Shown here one piece after another: positions 16,016 to 24,545 of a stretch of DNA of 64,000 bases. A program made the translations under genes and the position numbers. The notes below the pieces were generated by a model, which was not told the origin of the DNA, did no database searches, and was given only the letters and a program-made list of their open reading frames with translations. This DNA comes from Fredinandcohnia humi. Lineage in GTDB: Bacteria; Bacillota; Bacilli; Bacillales; Bacillaceae_L. How positions within the stretch are numbered: the first letter of the stretch is position 1; every line of letters begins with the position of its first letter. Location of the stretch: positions 128,850-192,849 of the forward strand of contig NZ_LMBW01000008.1 in NCBI RefSeq assembly GCF_001439915.1, written 5' to 3'.

Positions 16016-16399
16016 TTATTTATCATTTATTTCCCCAACTAATATTTCAAGTAACACCTCTGAGTCTTCCTCATTTAGATGAACGTACTCATGGCTGCCT
16101 CTAACTAATTCCAGACTGTATTTATTTAGCCAAAGCATATGTACCACTGCTTTTGCCTCGGTATTAGGATTTTTAAATTGAAAAATAAATTGATAATCTG
16201 GATCACGTGACATTTCGACCTTTGCTTTTTCCCAATCTGCTTTATCTAAAATTGTTTTCACCTTTTGAACTTGCTCGTTTTCCGTTATTTCCTTGAAATC
16301 CTGGTACGTATTTTCATAGCCTATACGCTTTTGAATTTTTATGTATTTTTCTTCGGTGCCAATAGTACCTGAACAACCAGAAATCACAAACAGCATCAA
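16016..16399 (-). CDS. Putative lipoprotein with uncertain start
   Basis: The visible frame codes about 127 residues: a short hydrophobic stretch ending in a lipobox (LFVISGC), then an acidic soluble domain (YIKIQKRIGYENTYQDFKEI). Taken from TTG 16399 or ATG 16396 the signal peptide lacks its positive charge and has no ribosome site. Extending eight codons gives KQAIIFIL with a Lys, preceded by GGGGGAAGG, but the codon in start position is ATA (16423). It may use a rare AUA start, or have lost its ATG by one base change. It overlaps the end of the upstream gene. Confidence 0.6.
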   Translation of the reverse strand: MMLFVISGCSGTIGTEEKYIKIQKRIGYENTYQDFKEITENEQVQKVKTILDKADWEKAKVEMSRDPDYQFIFQFKNPNTEAKAVVHMLWLNKYSLELVRGSHEYVHLNEEDSEVLLEILVGEINDK

Positions 16400-16419
16400 T
16401 ATGAAAATGATAGCCTGTT

Positions 16420-16782
16420 TTATGTCCCTTCCCCCTTTAACAACGAAGAACAGAGGCTCCGTAATGTGTGTAGTCTACCTGTTATGATAAATAACTCGTT
16501 GTAGTTCCGCTCCACATATTCCCCAATAACGTCCAATCCCTTTTTAATATCATTAACTAATAGATACGTGTATTTTTCATTCCAGGAAAATCGGTTGATT
16601 CTTCTTAGCTCAGTTGCGTTAAGCTGGAACTTAAATTCTTCAATTAATAGTTTGACCTGATACCATTTATCGGGATTTTCCACGTAGCTTTTATGCTTAT
16701 TATCATAGTTTTCTTGAACGAATCGAATAAAACGATCGACCTGGTCGGCCAGCATTGTCGCAATCCGCATCTCGTAACTCAT
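16420..16782 (-). CDS. Hypothetical helical protein
   Basis: The product has 120 residues, mostly helical and charged, with aromatic pairs (FIRFVQENYDNKHKSYVENPDKWYQ, FSWNEKYTYLLVNDIKKGLDVI). It has no signal peptide or membrane segment. ATG 16782 follows AAAGGGGAGATGG; an ATG eight codons upstream lacks a site. It ends within the ribosome-site region of the lipoprotein gene below, implying a two-gene unit. No family recognised. Confidence 0.6.
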   Translation of the reverse strand: MSYEMRIATMLADQVDRFIRFVQENYDNKHKSYVENPDKWYQVKLLIEEFKFQLNATELRRINRFSWNEKYTYLLVNDIKKGLDVIGEYVERNYNELFIITGRLHTLRSLCSSLLKGEGT

Positions 16783-16872
16783 TTTGCCATCTCCCCTTTG
16801 ATGCATGACTTAAAAACAGGAGAACTTGTCGTATAATTATATGATTCTATTAATCAATCATGAGGGATTTAC

Positions 16873-17244
16873 TTAACCTTCAGTGAGGGCTAAATAATAT
16901 TTCACTTCATTTTTATATTTCACAATTAATATCCCGTTACCCTCATTTGTGGTAAAAATTTGTGCGCCTATTGGTAAAAGATTCGCTGCACCATCCTTAA
17001 AATCCTCTGCTTTCGTTGCATTAAATTGTATCTCACCAATTTGTTCATTTACAGTTAGTTCGAGTTCATCTACCCAATCAATGATTGTTTGATAAATGCT
17101 GCCATCCCATTGAAAAATATCGGCTTTGGTATCCAGCCGCAAAGCCTCTTCAGCATCAGGTTTTTCGCTTATCGAAACTGTAACCGTTTGATTACATCCT
17201 ACCAAAAAACAAAATAAGAAAATTAATAATCCTATTTTCTCCAA
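16873..17244 (-). CDS. Putative lipoprotein
   Basis: The product has 123 residues. TTG 17244 follows GGGGTGG and gives LEKIGLLIFLFCFLVGC, a lipoprotein signal with lipobox LVGC. The mature part (VTVSISEKPDAEEALRLDTKADIFQWDG ... GILIVKYKNEVKYYLAL) is a small alpha-beta domain of unknown role. The frame stays open upstream to 17367 but would overlap the rhodanese gene. Probably outward-facing on the membrane. Confidence 0.65.
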   Translation of the reverse strand: MEKIGLLIFLFCFLVGCNQTVTVSISEKPDAEEALRLDTKADIFQWDGSIYQTIIDWVDELELTVNEQIGEIQFNATKAEDFKDGAANLLPIGAQIFTTNEGNGILIVKYKNEVKYYLALTEG

Positions 17245-17339
17245 ATGAACCACCCCTATAATTAGACCCCCATTTTCAGATAAAGTTTCAGTTATTGAAA
17301 AAGGCAATTGCCTACCATCAGCAATCACCCTGTTGTTCA

Positions 17340-17681
17340 TTATTTTATTTTTAAGTATTCCTTCCATGCTGTGATTCCGCCCTCTAAAACAGCAACCTCA
17401 TATTCCTGACTGGAAAGGATGTTTGCACACTTAGTCGCAGAATTTCCCGTCGTGCACGTCACGATTATTTCATTGTCTTTTGGCAAGGAATCAATAGAAT
17501 CATTTTTATCTTCATTTAGTTTAAAAATGTCGGTTTTATGTATGTTTTGATTTTCGATAGTGGGACCTTCTATATGAAATTCATTGTACTTATCCTCAGC
17601 TCTTATGTCTAAAAGGGTGACCTTTTCTTGTGTTCTCATTTTCTGAAATAACTCTTCAGGTGTAATCTTTTTAAGGGGCAT
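17340..17681 (-). CDS. Rhodanese-like domain protein
   Basis: The product has 113 residues: single rhodanese domain with ITPEELFQKMRTQEKVTLLDIRAEDKYNEFHIEG and the active-site loop VTCTTGNSATKCANIL carrying the persulfide Cys, ending GGITAWKEY. These proteins carry sulfane sulfur. ATG 17681 has AAAGGAGG upstream. It lies 15 bases after a HesB/IscA-like gene, so the two are likely co-transcribed, a sulfur/iron-sulfur pairing. Confidence 0.9.
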   Translation of the reverse strand: MPLKKITPEELFQKMRTQEKVTLLDIRAEDKYNEFHIEGPTIENQNIHKTDIFKLNEDKNDSIDSLPKDNEIIVTCTTGNSATKCANILSSQEYEVAVLEGGITAWKEYLKIK

Positions 17682-17696
17682 TTTTTGTTCCTCCTT

Positions 17697-17963
17697 TTAC
17701 GAATAGCTTCCAGGGCTTGTTAAAACTAGTCCAACACCCTTTTCATTTTCTTCTTTGTCTAACGTTAAGATTTCGGTTCCTGTTACACTCGGATCGAATG
17801 CTACTTTAATTCCTTTAATCGTTTGAACACGGTCAAATTCATGTGGCTCATCTATTGCAAGTGCAATTTGTGGTCCATCATTGCCGCTCGGTGCGGTGTA
17901 TAGACGAATTCCCACTGCACCTGATTTTTCCAACAATTGCTTTGCTTCATCAGTTATGTACAT
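17697..17963 (-). CDS. HesB/IscA-like protein lacking all cysteines
   Basis: The product has 88 residues following the A-type iron-sulfur carrier pattern (ITDEAKQLLEKSGAVGIRLY, GPQIALAIDEP, GIKVAFDP, a C-terminal GVGLVLTSPGSYS). The cysteines that bind the cluster are all absent: there is no Cys in the whole protein. It may be one of the cysteine-poor HesB-like proteins of Bacillus with another role. AGGAGGAG precedes ATG 17963. First gene of a unit with the rhodanese. Confidence 0.75.
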   Translation of the reverse strand: MYITDEAKQLLEKSGAVGIRLYTAPSGNDGPQIALAIDEPHEFDRVQTIKGIKVAFDPSVTGTEILTLDKEENEKGVGLVLTSPGSYS

Positions 17964-18063
17964 TGTATTCTCCTCCTAACATCTATACCCCCATTATAAT
18001 CGTTAATCTTCGCAGCCCCAAGCCTTGAAACAATTTATCGTTAGGAATACTGATTCCAAGGCA

Positions 18064-18738
18064 TTATGTAAAATAACTTAATAATCTATCAAAAGAATCG
18101 ATCTCGGCATATGGTTTTATTTCGGTACCATTTTTAACCCTATGTGGGTTATACCATATGCCTTTTATATTTGCATTTTGACATCCACCAATATCCTTTT
18201 CTATGTTATCTCCAACAAATAATGCGGCTTCCGGTTCCACATTAAGCTTATTTAATGCTAATTCAAAGATGCGTTTGTCAGGTTTACTAAATCCCACTTC
18301 TTCAGAAATAATGATTAGATCAAAACAACTGTTTAAATTCGTGTTCATTATTTTATCTTTTTGCCTCTGAGTGGAGCCGTTGGTTATAATTGCAACTTTA
18401 ACTTTCATCTTTATAGCATTTACGATTTTTAAAATAGTTGGGTCCATAGAAAAACAGAGGGGAAAATGATGATTCCAAAAATCTTGAATGCCATTGCGGT
18501 GCATTCTATATTTTGGTGGAAAATCATCAAAAAATGATTCCAAAACGTTTGTTTTATCACCAACGCCATAGCCTCTATTATCTAATTCTTTGAATTTCTG
18601 TAACATTTTGTCCTTTACTGAATCCTTAACATCCTCATAACATTTTTCTAAAATAATTAAAAACAACTTATCTACTGCCATATCCCTATTTAATATTGTA
18701 TCGTCCAAATCAAATAGCATTGCTTTATAACCACTCAA
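18064..18738 (-). CDS. HAD family hydrolase (YjjG-like, subclass I)
   Basis: The product has 224 residues. HAD motif I is MLFDLDDTI (Asp10, Asp12), motif II IITNGS, motif III Lys in GFSKPDKRIFELAL, motif IV VGDNIEKDIGG. The helical cap at about 20-90 makes it a subclass I enzyme, often a nucleotide or sugar phosphatase. It starts at TTG 18738 with a weak site. The substrate is not fixed by sequence. Confidence 0.87.
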   Translation of the reverse strand: MSGYKAMLFDLDDTILNRDMAVDKLFLIILEKCYEDVKDSVKDKMLQKFKELDNRGYGVGDKTNVLESFFDDFPPKYRMHRNGIQDFWNHHFPLCFSMDPTILKIVNAIKMKVKVAIITNGSTQRQKDKIMNTNLNSCFDLIIISEEVGFSKPDKRIFELALNKLNVEPEAALFVGDNIEKDIGGCQNANIKGIWYNPHRVKNGTEIKPYAEIDSFDRLLSYFT

Positions 18739-18871
18739 ATTAATTTCACGACCTTCCTATATTAAAAGAAAAAATCTATAGTTCACACCTTCAAACCTTT
18801 GGTTGACCAACAAATGTAATCTACAACTGTCGTAACCCGTTACATCAATAACTATAATTGAGATCCAAAAT

Positions 18872-19438
18872 TTATATATGATCGATTCTGCGTTTTTCTG
18901 CCTCTATATAGTCATAAACATTCGATATTTCTTTGTCATAGTCGTTTTCGATTTCAAAATACCTAACACCTGCTTGTATACACTGTGCTTTAAACTCTCT
19001 ATGTTCCTTGATTAGTTCTTTTATCGTTCTTTCTTCAGGCCAATTACGCAGTTCAATAGCATTCCTATGTTTCACTATTCTGGTTTCGAAGTTTTCTAGA
19101 ATATAATTCATCGAAAAACCTAAGAATACTGGAATAATTTTTTCTGAATAATTGATGCCAAAATCCTTCATATAGTGAGGTAATATATAGCATCCTTCAA
19201 TAATGATATGTTGTTCATTCTCGATATTTGTCATAATAATCCCTTTTAATATTGGCCATAGTTTATCCCCAATGACTTCGGTACTATCTAGTGGTGTGAA
19301 TCCACAATTCTTAACACCTCTGTACAAGCCCATTTTTATATGGTCTATAGAAAGATAAGAAATATGATATTTTTCTAGTAACTTTTGAGCCATCAAGGTT
19401 TTACCTGTACTACTTACGGCACTTATTAAAATTACCAT
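18872..19438 (-). CDS. P-loop kinase-like protein (2-phosphoglycerate kinase-like)
   Basis: The product has 188 residues starting VILISAVSSTGKTLMAQKLL, a Walker A P-loop (SAVSSTGKT), then LSIDHIKMGLYRG, IIIEGCYILPHY and a basic lid-like segment (RIVKHRNAIELRNWPEERTIKELIKEHREF). The family pattern is that of small-molecule kinases annotated as 2-phosphoglycerate or adenylate kinase-like; the substrate is open. ATG 19438 follows GGAGTA. Confidence 0.75.
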   Translation of the reverse strand: MVILISAVSSTGKTLMAQKLLEKYHISYLSIDHIKMGLYRGVKNCGFTPLDSTEVIGDKLWPILKGIIMTNIENEQHIIIEGCYILPHYMKDFGINYSEKIIPVFLGFSMNYILENFETRIVKHRNAIELRNWPEERTIKELIKEHREFKAQCIQAGVRYFEIENDYDKEISNVYDYIEAEKRRIDHI

Positions 19439-19569
19439 ATATTACTCCATTCTGTTTTATTTATGAAAAACTTCCTAACGTAATATAGCTACTGTAGCAG
19501 CAGGTAGTTGTGAACTTGTCGCTAGACCAAGCGATGATTATGGACTATATAGTTCCTTCCTGGCTTTTT

Positions 19570-19737
19570 CTACAACAGTCCTAATAAATGGTTCTTTTTT
19601 CTTTGTATAGGTTGGTCTATCGTACTTGCATGTATATACCCGTAATATGCACAAGTACCATTTTGAGTTAGGTTCTTTACCCCAAAACCACACTTTTCAT
19701 AGAAACGGAAAATGTTAGCTGATCTATGGGACGCTGG
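19570..19737 (-). pseudogene. GNAT acetyltransferase remnant, C-terminal end only
   Basis: In one minus-strand frame the sequence reads SANIFRFYEKCGFGVKNLTQ and continues YYGYIHASTI to a TAG at 19570. The FYEKCGF motif is the last helix-strand of a GNAT fold. No start codon or acetyl-CoA motif is present. Upstream it runs straight into the GGGACAG...CTGTCCC palindrome at 19735-19755 and then the stop codon of the methyltransferase gene. The first two thirds of the gene are gone. The remaining gap, 19439-19569, shows nothing recognisable. Confidence 0.7.
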
Positions 19738-19755
19738 GACAGGTCCACTGTCCCA
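19735..19755. repeat. REP-like palindrome GGGACAG...CTGTCCC
   Basis: A 21-bp near-perfect palindrome TGGGACAG-GTCCA-CTGTCCCA lies seven bases after a methyltransferase stop codon and directly at the broken edge of a GNAT remnant. Its right flank (CCCAAAT) matches the copy at 34855-34879. The form resembles REP elements moved by REP-associated tyrosine transposases; no such transposase is in this window. Confidence 0.6.
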
Positions 19756-19761
19756 AATCCG

Positions 19762-20547
19762 CTACGCCACTTTCCGAAACCGTAAAATAAGGACAGGTGG
19801 AATCTCATTCCACTCAAACTTGTTACTTTCTGTTTGGAAGCTCGGCTCTTCCATACCGTCCAACACAAAATTGGATTTAGAAAATAGATTCAGATAATAC
19901 GATAATGGGCGATGAAACATCAGATGTGGGGTGGTTTGACCTTTAATTCCAATCGCTTTATAAGGCTCTGGAGTGAGATATTTTGATAAAAGGATGCTGT
20001 TCGTGGTGACTACATTTCCATTCCTGTCTTCCGTTTCCGTGATTTTTCGAACACCAGGTGGTTGAAAGCAAGGATGTGTGATGGAAAAAACAAAAATTCC
20101 ATTGGACTTTATCATTTTATGTAGGGACTTTACTAATGGACTGATGTCCGCAATATCCATTAAGGCCATATTTGCAACAGCGCTATCAAATTTTTCTATA
20201 CCTAGTTCAGACAATTGCTCATAACTTGTGGCATCAATAACTTTATAATCAATTTGATTTGTGTATTCTTTCGTTCTAATTTTTGCCCGTTCAATCATTT
20301 TTGCGGAGTAATCAATGGCAACAACATTTGCTCCTAATTCTGCTAATCTCTTTGAAAAGTTCCCATTGCCACACGCAATATCTAAAAGGCTCTGACCCTC
20401 TTTTATATTTAATAGCATCTCAGTATAAGGACGAATCAGTTCTCGATGAAATCGATTGCTCTCTTTCCCCATATAATCATCCCAATGTTCCGCATTCTTT
20501 TCCCATCTTTCTTGCGAATCTTGGATAAGTTCATTCCATTCACTCAA
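19762..20547 (-). CDS. Class I SAM-dependent methyltransferase
   Basis: The product has 261 residues. SAM motif I is SLLDIACGNGNFSKRLAELG (about 54-73), followed by VVAIDYSAKMIERA and FDSAVANMALMDI. The later KSNGIFVFSITHPCFQPPGV and HRPLSYYLNLF resemble the YodH/ubiE-like group. TTG 20547 is eight bases after AAAGGAG. The acceptor is unknown. It ends naturally (PPVLILRFRKVA) next to a palindromic repeat. Confidence 0.88.
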   Translation of the reverse strand: MSEWNELIQDSQERWEKNAEHWDDYMGKESNRFHRELIRPYTEMLLNIKEGQSLLDIACGNGNFSKRLAELGANVVAIDYSAKMIERAKIRTKEYTNQIDYKVIDATSYEQLSELGIEKFDSAVANMALMDIADISPLVKSLHKMIKSNGIFVFSITHPCFQPPGVRKITETEDRNGNVVTTNSILLSKYLTPEPYKAIGIKGQTTPHLMFHRPLSYYLNLFSKSNFVLDGMEEPSFQTESNKFEWNEIPPVLILRFRKVA

Positions 20548-20600
20548 CTGGCATTCTCCTTTCGAGGCATTATCCGTATTAATAGTTGCCTGAGATTGGA

Positions 20601-20813
20601 CTAATATCCGCTGGATTTTTTTCTACAGATCTTCTCTATAACAATGATAGTTAGTATACAAATTACAACACCTAAAATACTAATACTAAATCCGTCTGTT
20701 TTAATTATAAAAATCTTTAGTACGTCAATATTAAAAAGGTACCCGATTCCTGTATATATGATTAAAACTGAAATCGCTATTAAATAATCTTTTTTCTTTA
20801 TTTTTATTGGCAT
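20601..20813 (-). CDS. Small membrane protein
   Basis: The product has 70 residues: basic start (MPIKIKKKDY), hydrophobic segment LIAISVLIIYTGIGYLF, a second segment SISILGVVICILTIIVI, and a basic tail (EKICRKKSS). GAGGT is spaced for ATG 20813 rather than the upstream ATG 20831. Lies 22 bases after a GNAT gene on the same strand. No family recognised. Confidence 0.6.
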   Translation of the reverse strand: MPIKIKKKDYLIAISVLIIYTGIGYLFNIDVLKIFIIKTDGFSISILGVVICILTIIVIEKICRKKSSGY

Positions 20814-20835
20814 CAGGAATACCTCACTCATTTAT

Positions 20836-21297
20836 TTAATTTAAACATAAGGCTATTTCATATATGCGTGAACTCGCACCCCACGGATGATAGCCTGTAC
20901 CAATATGCTTGAACCCATATTTTTCATATAATCCAATATGATCGGTACAAAGGTATAGGTTCGAAAAACCACCTTCCTTTGCATCTTTTTTGGCTTGCTC
21001 AATTAAAAGTGAGCCATAATCGTTTCCTCTGTATTCCTCTTCAATGTATACCGCACACACCCATGGATACAGGTCCATCCGGCTAATGAAATCATTTGTA
21101 ATAAGCCCTGCACAGCCAGTTATTTTATCACCATCCATCATGAGGTACCATTGGGGCAATGGATTATGGCTCGTAATACAATGTTGTATACAATCTTCAT
21201 AAACCTTCATGCTTTGTTCACTTGCCCATTTTCTTTGAAAATAGGTTATTGCTCTTTTCATATATTCGGGATTTTGTTTAACGGATAACACTTTCAT
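20836..21297 (-). CDS. GNAT family N-acetyltransferase
   Basis: The product has 153 residues. The acetyl-CoA motif is WVCAVYIEEEYRGNDYGSLLIEQAKKDA (about 79-106), with LYLCTDHIGLYEKYGFKHIG following, the group that contains YEKYGF-type acetyltransferases. ATG 21297 has GGAGG upstream within a short hairpin (CTGGAGGCTCCAG) that could mask the site. The acceptor is unknown. Confidence 0.88.
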   Translation of the reverse strand: MKVLSVKQNPEYMKRAITYFQRKWASEQSMKVYEDCIQHCITSHNPLPQWYLMMDGDKITGCAGLITNDFISRMDLYPWVCAVYIEEEYRGNDYGSLLIEQAKKDAKEGGFSNLYLCTDHIGLYEKYGFKHIGTGYHPWGASSRIYEIALCLN

Positions 21298-21321
21298 TTT
21301 CTGGAGCCTCCAGTTATCTTG

Positions 21322-22353
21322 TTATAATTCTAGGGATCTGTATATTTCACCGATAATCCCTTCCATTTGATGAACGCCTAATTCAGCGTTTGTCATGATC
21401 ACCGCACCGGTCTCCCTATATGGATATGCCACCATCATACATTGAAACCCTACTCCCCATCCAAGTGAGGAAATTTCAAGCCTTGTTCCTTCCCCGTTTA
21501 AAAACACTCCTAACCCGCTCCAATTTTTACCTCGTTGTGGACTTATCATTTCCTTTGCTTTACCTTCAGAAATACCAATTTTACTTTCACCTTTTAAGGC
21601 ATTCATTAATTCAATTACCAATCGGGCTAAATCTGCAGTAGTAGTCCATAAACCTGAAGCTGCAGGGTAAGGATAGATCGGATAGTTTCCAGTAACGGCT
21701 TCTCCATTTTTGTTATGTCCGCTAGAATGGTTTTCATTTCTTATAATTTGCGTAACAAATAGGCTATTTTCCATTTCTAATGGTTTGAATATTAGTTCGT
21801 TCACAACATGCTTATATGACTTTTTAGTAACATCCTCTATGAGCTGTTGAATCACACAAAAGCCTGCATCCGAATAATGAAATTCGCTTTCAGGTTCATA
21901 TTTTACTTGAATAGGTTCGGGGCAATAGGGTGTTTTTCCATTTAATAGGTCTGACATTGAAGGCATACCTATGCTCGATTTTAGCTCAGTGAAACTATGT
22001 TTAGGATCTATTATTCCGGACTGATGGCTAAGCAAGTTTCGTAAAGTAACCTTTTTATTTTTTGTGTATTCATTTTCAGGTATTTTCCAAGATTCTAGTT
22101 TTATGTTCACATCCTCATCCAACTCAAGAAGGCCTTGTTCGGTTAAGTTTACAACTACCATTCCAGTAAGAAACTTGCTGATTGAACAAGCATTAAATAT
22201 GGAATTTCCGTCTACATTTTTAGCGGAACCTGTCTGTATAACGCCAGAGTTCGCTATTGCACTTACTTGACCTTTTTCAATTAGTGCAATGCTTAAACCA
22301 GGTACATGATAATGCTCCATAAGTTCTGGAATGTTGATATTTGATAATTTCAT
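21322..22353 (-). CDS. Serine hydrolase, class C beta-lactamase/penicillin-binding fold
   Basis: The product has 343 residues. The SxxK motif is Ser57-Ile-Ser-Lys60 in FNACSISKF; the second motif is YSD (about 162, HYSDAGFC) in place of YxN. The C-terminal region has GLWTTTADLARLVIEL and GWGVGFQC. This is the esterase/peptidase branch of the beta-lactamase family, and no signal peptide is present, so cytosolic. ATG 22353 follows AAGAGGGG; the longer open frame to 22491 would overlap the upstream gene. Confidence 0.87.
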   Translation of the reverse strand: MKLSNINIPELMEHYHVPGLSIALIEKGQVSAIANSGVIQTGSAKNVDGNSIFNACSISKFLTGMVVVNLTEQGLLELDEDVNIKLESWKIPENEYTKNKKVTLRNLLSHQSGIIDPKHSFTELKSSIGMPSMSDLLNGKTPYCPEPIQVKYEPESEFHYSDAGFCVIQQLIEDVTKKSYKHVVNELIFKPLEMENSLFVTQIIRNENHSSGHNKNGEAVTGNYPIYPYPAASGLWTTTADLARLVIELMNALKGESKIGISEGKAKEMISPQRGKNWSGLGVFLNGEGTRLEISSLGWGVGFQCMMVAYPYRETGAVIMTNAELGVHQMEGIIGEIYRSLEL

Positions 22354-22375
22354 AGATTGATTCCCCTCTTTTCCC

Positions 22376-22834
22376 TTAGTCATACCAAGCTTTTTGTGGT
22401 CTGTCTTTTGGGTAACCAAACATTTGACGATATTGTTTTCTTTCATCTGTAAAATCAAACCATTGCCTATTACTATTCGGGTCATTAGCAAAGTTAATCA
22501 CACAGCGCAATTGATCTTCTACACAACTATCCGTCCAAACACCTAATTTCTTCTCCAACAAGTCAAAAAGGGCGGCCCCATCTTTTTGTTTGATATCTTG
22601 CAATGAAATTATATGTAAATGGTTTACGAGTTTAGAAGCTAATTCAAATCCAATTGATGGAACGGTTTGGAATTCCGCTAAACCCTTAATAAGCCGAGCC
22701 CTATCTTCTGGAACATCTAAAATCTGTCTAATTTCAGCGGTACTTAGCTTGTATATCTCTCCGATTTTTACTTTAGCTTTTCTAAGTTTTCCTTTTTCCT
22801 CAAGCGCTAATGGCAATTTAGGGTTTGTGCCCAA
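22376..22834 (-). CDS. Cdd1-like helix-hairpin-helix protein
   Basis: The product has 152 residues. It resembles the Cdd1 ('pathogenicity locus') family: a helix-hairpin-helix core (LAEFQTVPSIGFELASKLVNHLHIISLQDIKQKDG) and a C-terminal tail (WFDFTDERKQYRQMFGYP). The fold suggests DNA binding, but no function is proven. TTG 22834 follows GGGGAGGG. Just upstream of the serine hydrolase gene (22 bases), so likely one transcript. Confidence 0.8.
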   Translation of the reverse strand: MGTNPKLPLALEEKGKLRKAKVKIGEIYKLSTAEIRQILDVPEDRARLIKGLAEFQTVPSIGFELASKLVNHLHIISLQDIKQKDGAALFDLLEKKLGVWTDSCVEDQLRCVINFANDPNSNRQWFDFTDERKQYRQMFGYPKDRPQKAWYD

Positions 22835-22882
22835 GATTTACCCTCCCCTATCAAAAGAAATGTACCAGTTGTTTAACATGGT

Positions 22883-23086
22883 TTATACGTGCTGCACTTT
22901 TATCAATGGCCAGTTTGACTTCCAGTCTTTCTTTATAATGCGTTCCTCAAAAATTGCAGCCCGTTCATTTGTTTCTGTAAAAAACGCTGTTGGCTTACAT
23001 CACCAAGAAAAAATTGTAAGTAAAATGATCATAAGAGCCATGATTATAATTAAGATGGAAAAAGAAGTTTTCTTTTTTTCTACCAA
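22883..23086 (-). pseudogene. Small membrane-anchored protein with an in-frame TGA
   Basis: A 68-codon frame from TTG 23086 codes VEKKKTSFSILIIIMALMII plus LLTIFSW, a single membrane helix. It stops at TGA 23000-23002, then continues in the same frame with KPTAFFTETNERAAIFEERI and KKDWKSNWPLIKVQHV to TAA 22883. Without the TGA it would be a membrane-anchored protein with a 38-residue soluble tail. It lies alone in a 384-base gap. No SECIS-like element or readthrough signal was recognised, so decay is the simplest reading. It may also be only a 28-residue peptide. Confidence 0.45.
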
Positions 23087-23209
23087 CCACTGAACCCCAT
23101 AAGATTGCAGCCTATTATTTTGTTCTAATTGACATCCCCATCTTCTAAGATTTAGTATATATTTCTTTATTCTTCTGACCTTTTAGAAAATCCTTCTTTT
23201 ATAGAAAAA

Positions 23210-23231
23210 GAGCGCAACTCAAATTGCGCTC
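23210..23231 (-). terminator. Intrinsic terminator of the MFS gene
   Basis: The stem is GAGCGCAA (23210-23217) and TTGCGCTC (23224-23231); the MFS stop codon lies in the loop and the minus strand continues TTTTTC. Confidence 0.85.
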
Positions 23232-24388
23232 CTTGTTTTATAAGTATTCTTTTGCTTGCTTCTAACAGATTTTACTACTGTAATTAATGATAAAATGATG
23301 AAAATTCCGGCTGCAAAAGGATTAACTGTAATTGAAAGTGTATCTACTATTCCCGCTCCAATCACTGAACCGACAGCAACACCTAAATGAAGAGATGAGT
23401 TATTTAAGCTTTGCTGAATTTCCGAAGATTCAGGTGCAATCTCAATCAAATAGGATTGCATGGCCGGAGAAATCGCCCAGCTGAGAATCCCCCATATGAT
23501 TAAGATGGTGAAAAATACTGGATTGAAATTTGTTGTGTATGGAAATACAAAGAATAAAGCACTAAAAACGACTAAAGAAATAACCATCGTTTTTCTTGAG
23601 CCGATTATATCTGCCAGTACACCTCCAAGACCTCCACCGCATACTGCTGCAAATCCAAAAATGAAATAGATTACACTAATCCAGGTTGCATTAAAATCAG
23701 TGGTTGCTTCTAAATATGGCTTAAAATAGGCATACATCACAGTATGACCTGTCATATATAGGAATGTTGTTGTTAAACCTAATGTGATTTTCTGATTTTT
23801 AAATGCTGTAAGTTGTTGCCTCAACGGAATTTGTGGTTTTGGTTCTATACGCCCCATAAATAAATGAACGCCAATAATGGATAATGCCGTCAATACGGTT
23901 ATAAGTACAAATGGTGCCCGCCAGCCAAAACTATCTCCCATGATAAGCCCGATTGGTACCCCTAAAACTAATGAGGCACTTACCCCCATAGATACAATCC
24001 CAATCGCCCTGCCTTTATACTGTTCCCCTACTAAGCTAGGAGCCATAACTAAACACAATATGATTAATAGCGCTCCACTTAACGCTAAAATAATTCTTCC
24101 TAAAAACAAAATAGAAAAACTTGGTGCAAATACGGTTACGATGCAACCAATTAAAAATATGTATAAACAAACCAATGTGAGTCGTTTTCTTTCTATTTTA
24201 GCTGTCACGACAAGTAAAATGGGTGATGCCACAGCAAAAATGACAGCAAAAACAGTGATTAGCAATCCGACTTGTCCAAGGCTTACTTGTAAATCCTCTG
24301 CAATTAAATCTAAAATCCCGCTAATGATCAGTTCAACCATCCCAATTATAAAGGCTATGATCATTAAAAAATAAATACGTTTATCCAT
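23219..24388 (-). CDS. MFS transporter, DHA1-type
   Basis: The product has 389 residues with about 12 hydrophobic segments. Typical DHA1 features are an N-terminal FIIGMVELIISGILDLIAEDL, the loop motif AKIERKRL, and GRIILALSGALLIILCLVMAPSL (motif C-like). It resembles the arabinose-efflux/chloramphenicol-resistance-like family of Bacillus. GGAAGGAAG is spaced for ATG 24388; the frame continues six codons upstream. The substrate is not known. Confidence 0.87.
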   Translation of the reverse strand: MDKRIYFLMIIAFIIGMVELIISGILDLIAEDLQVSLGQVGLLITVFAVIFAVASPILLVVTAKIERKRLTLVCLYIFLIGCIVTVFAPSFSILFLGRIILALSGALLIILCLVMAPSLVGEQYKGRAIGIVSMGVSASLVLGVPIGLIMGDSFGWRAPFVLITVLTALSIIGVHLFMGRIEPKPQIPLRQQLTAFKNQKITLGLTTTFLYMTGHTVMYAYFKPYLEATTDFNATWISVIYFIFGFAAVCGGGLGGVLADIIGSRKTMVISLVVFSALFFVFPYTTNFNPVFFTILIIWGILSWAISPAMQSYLIEIAPESSEIQQSLNNSSLHLGVAVGSVIGAGIVDTLSITVNPFAAGIFIILSLITVVKSVRSKQKNTYKTRSAI

Positions 24389-24545
24389 GTTGTCTTCCTT
24401 CCTCATGCTGTCTTACTTTAAACTATCTTTTGTTGAAAGTTTACTCAAGAAATAAAAAATAATGTACAAAAATTTAATTATCATTAATTTTTAAGGCTAG
24501 AAAATATAAATAATTTAAGTAGAGCCTCTACCCAATCTGACTTCT

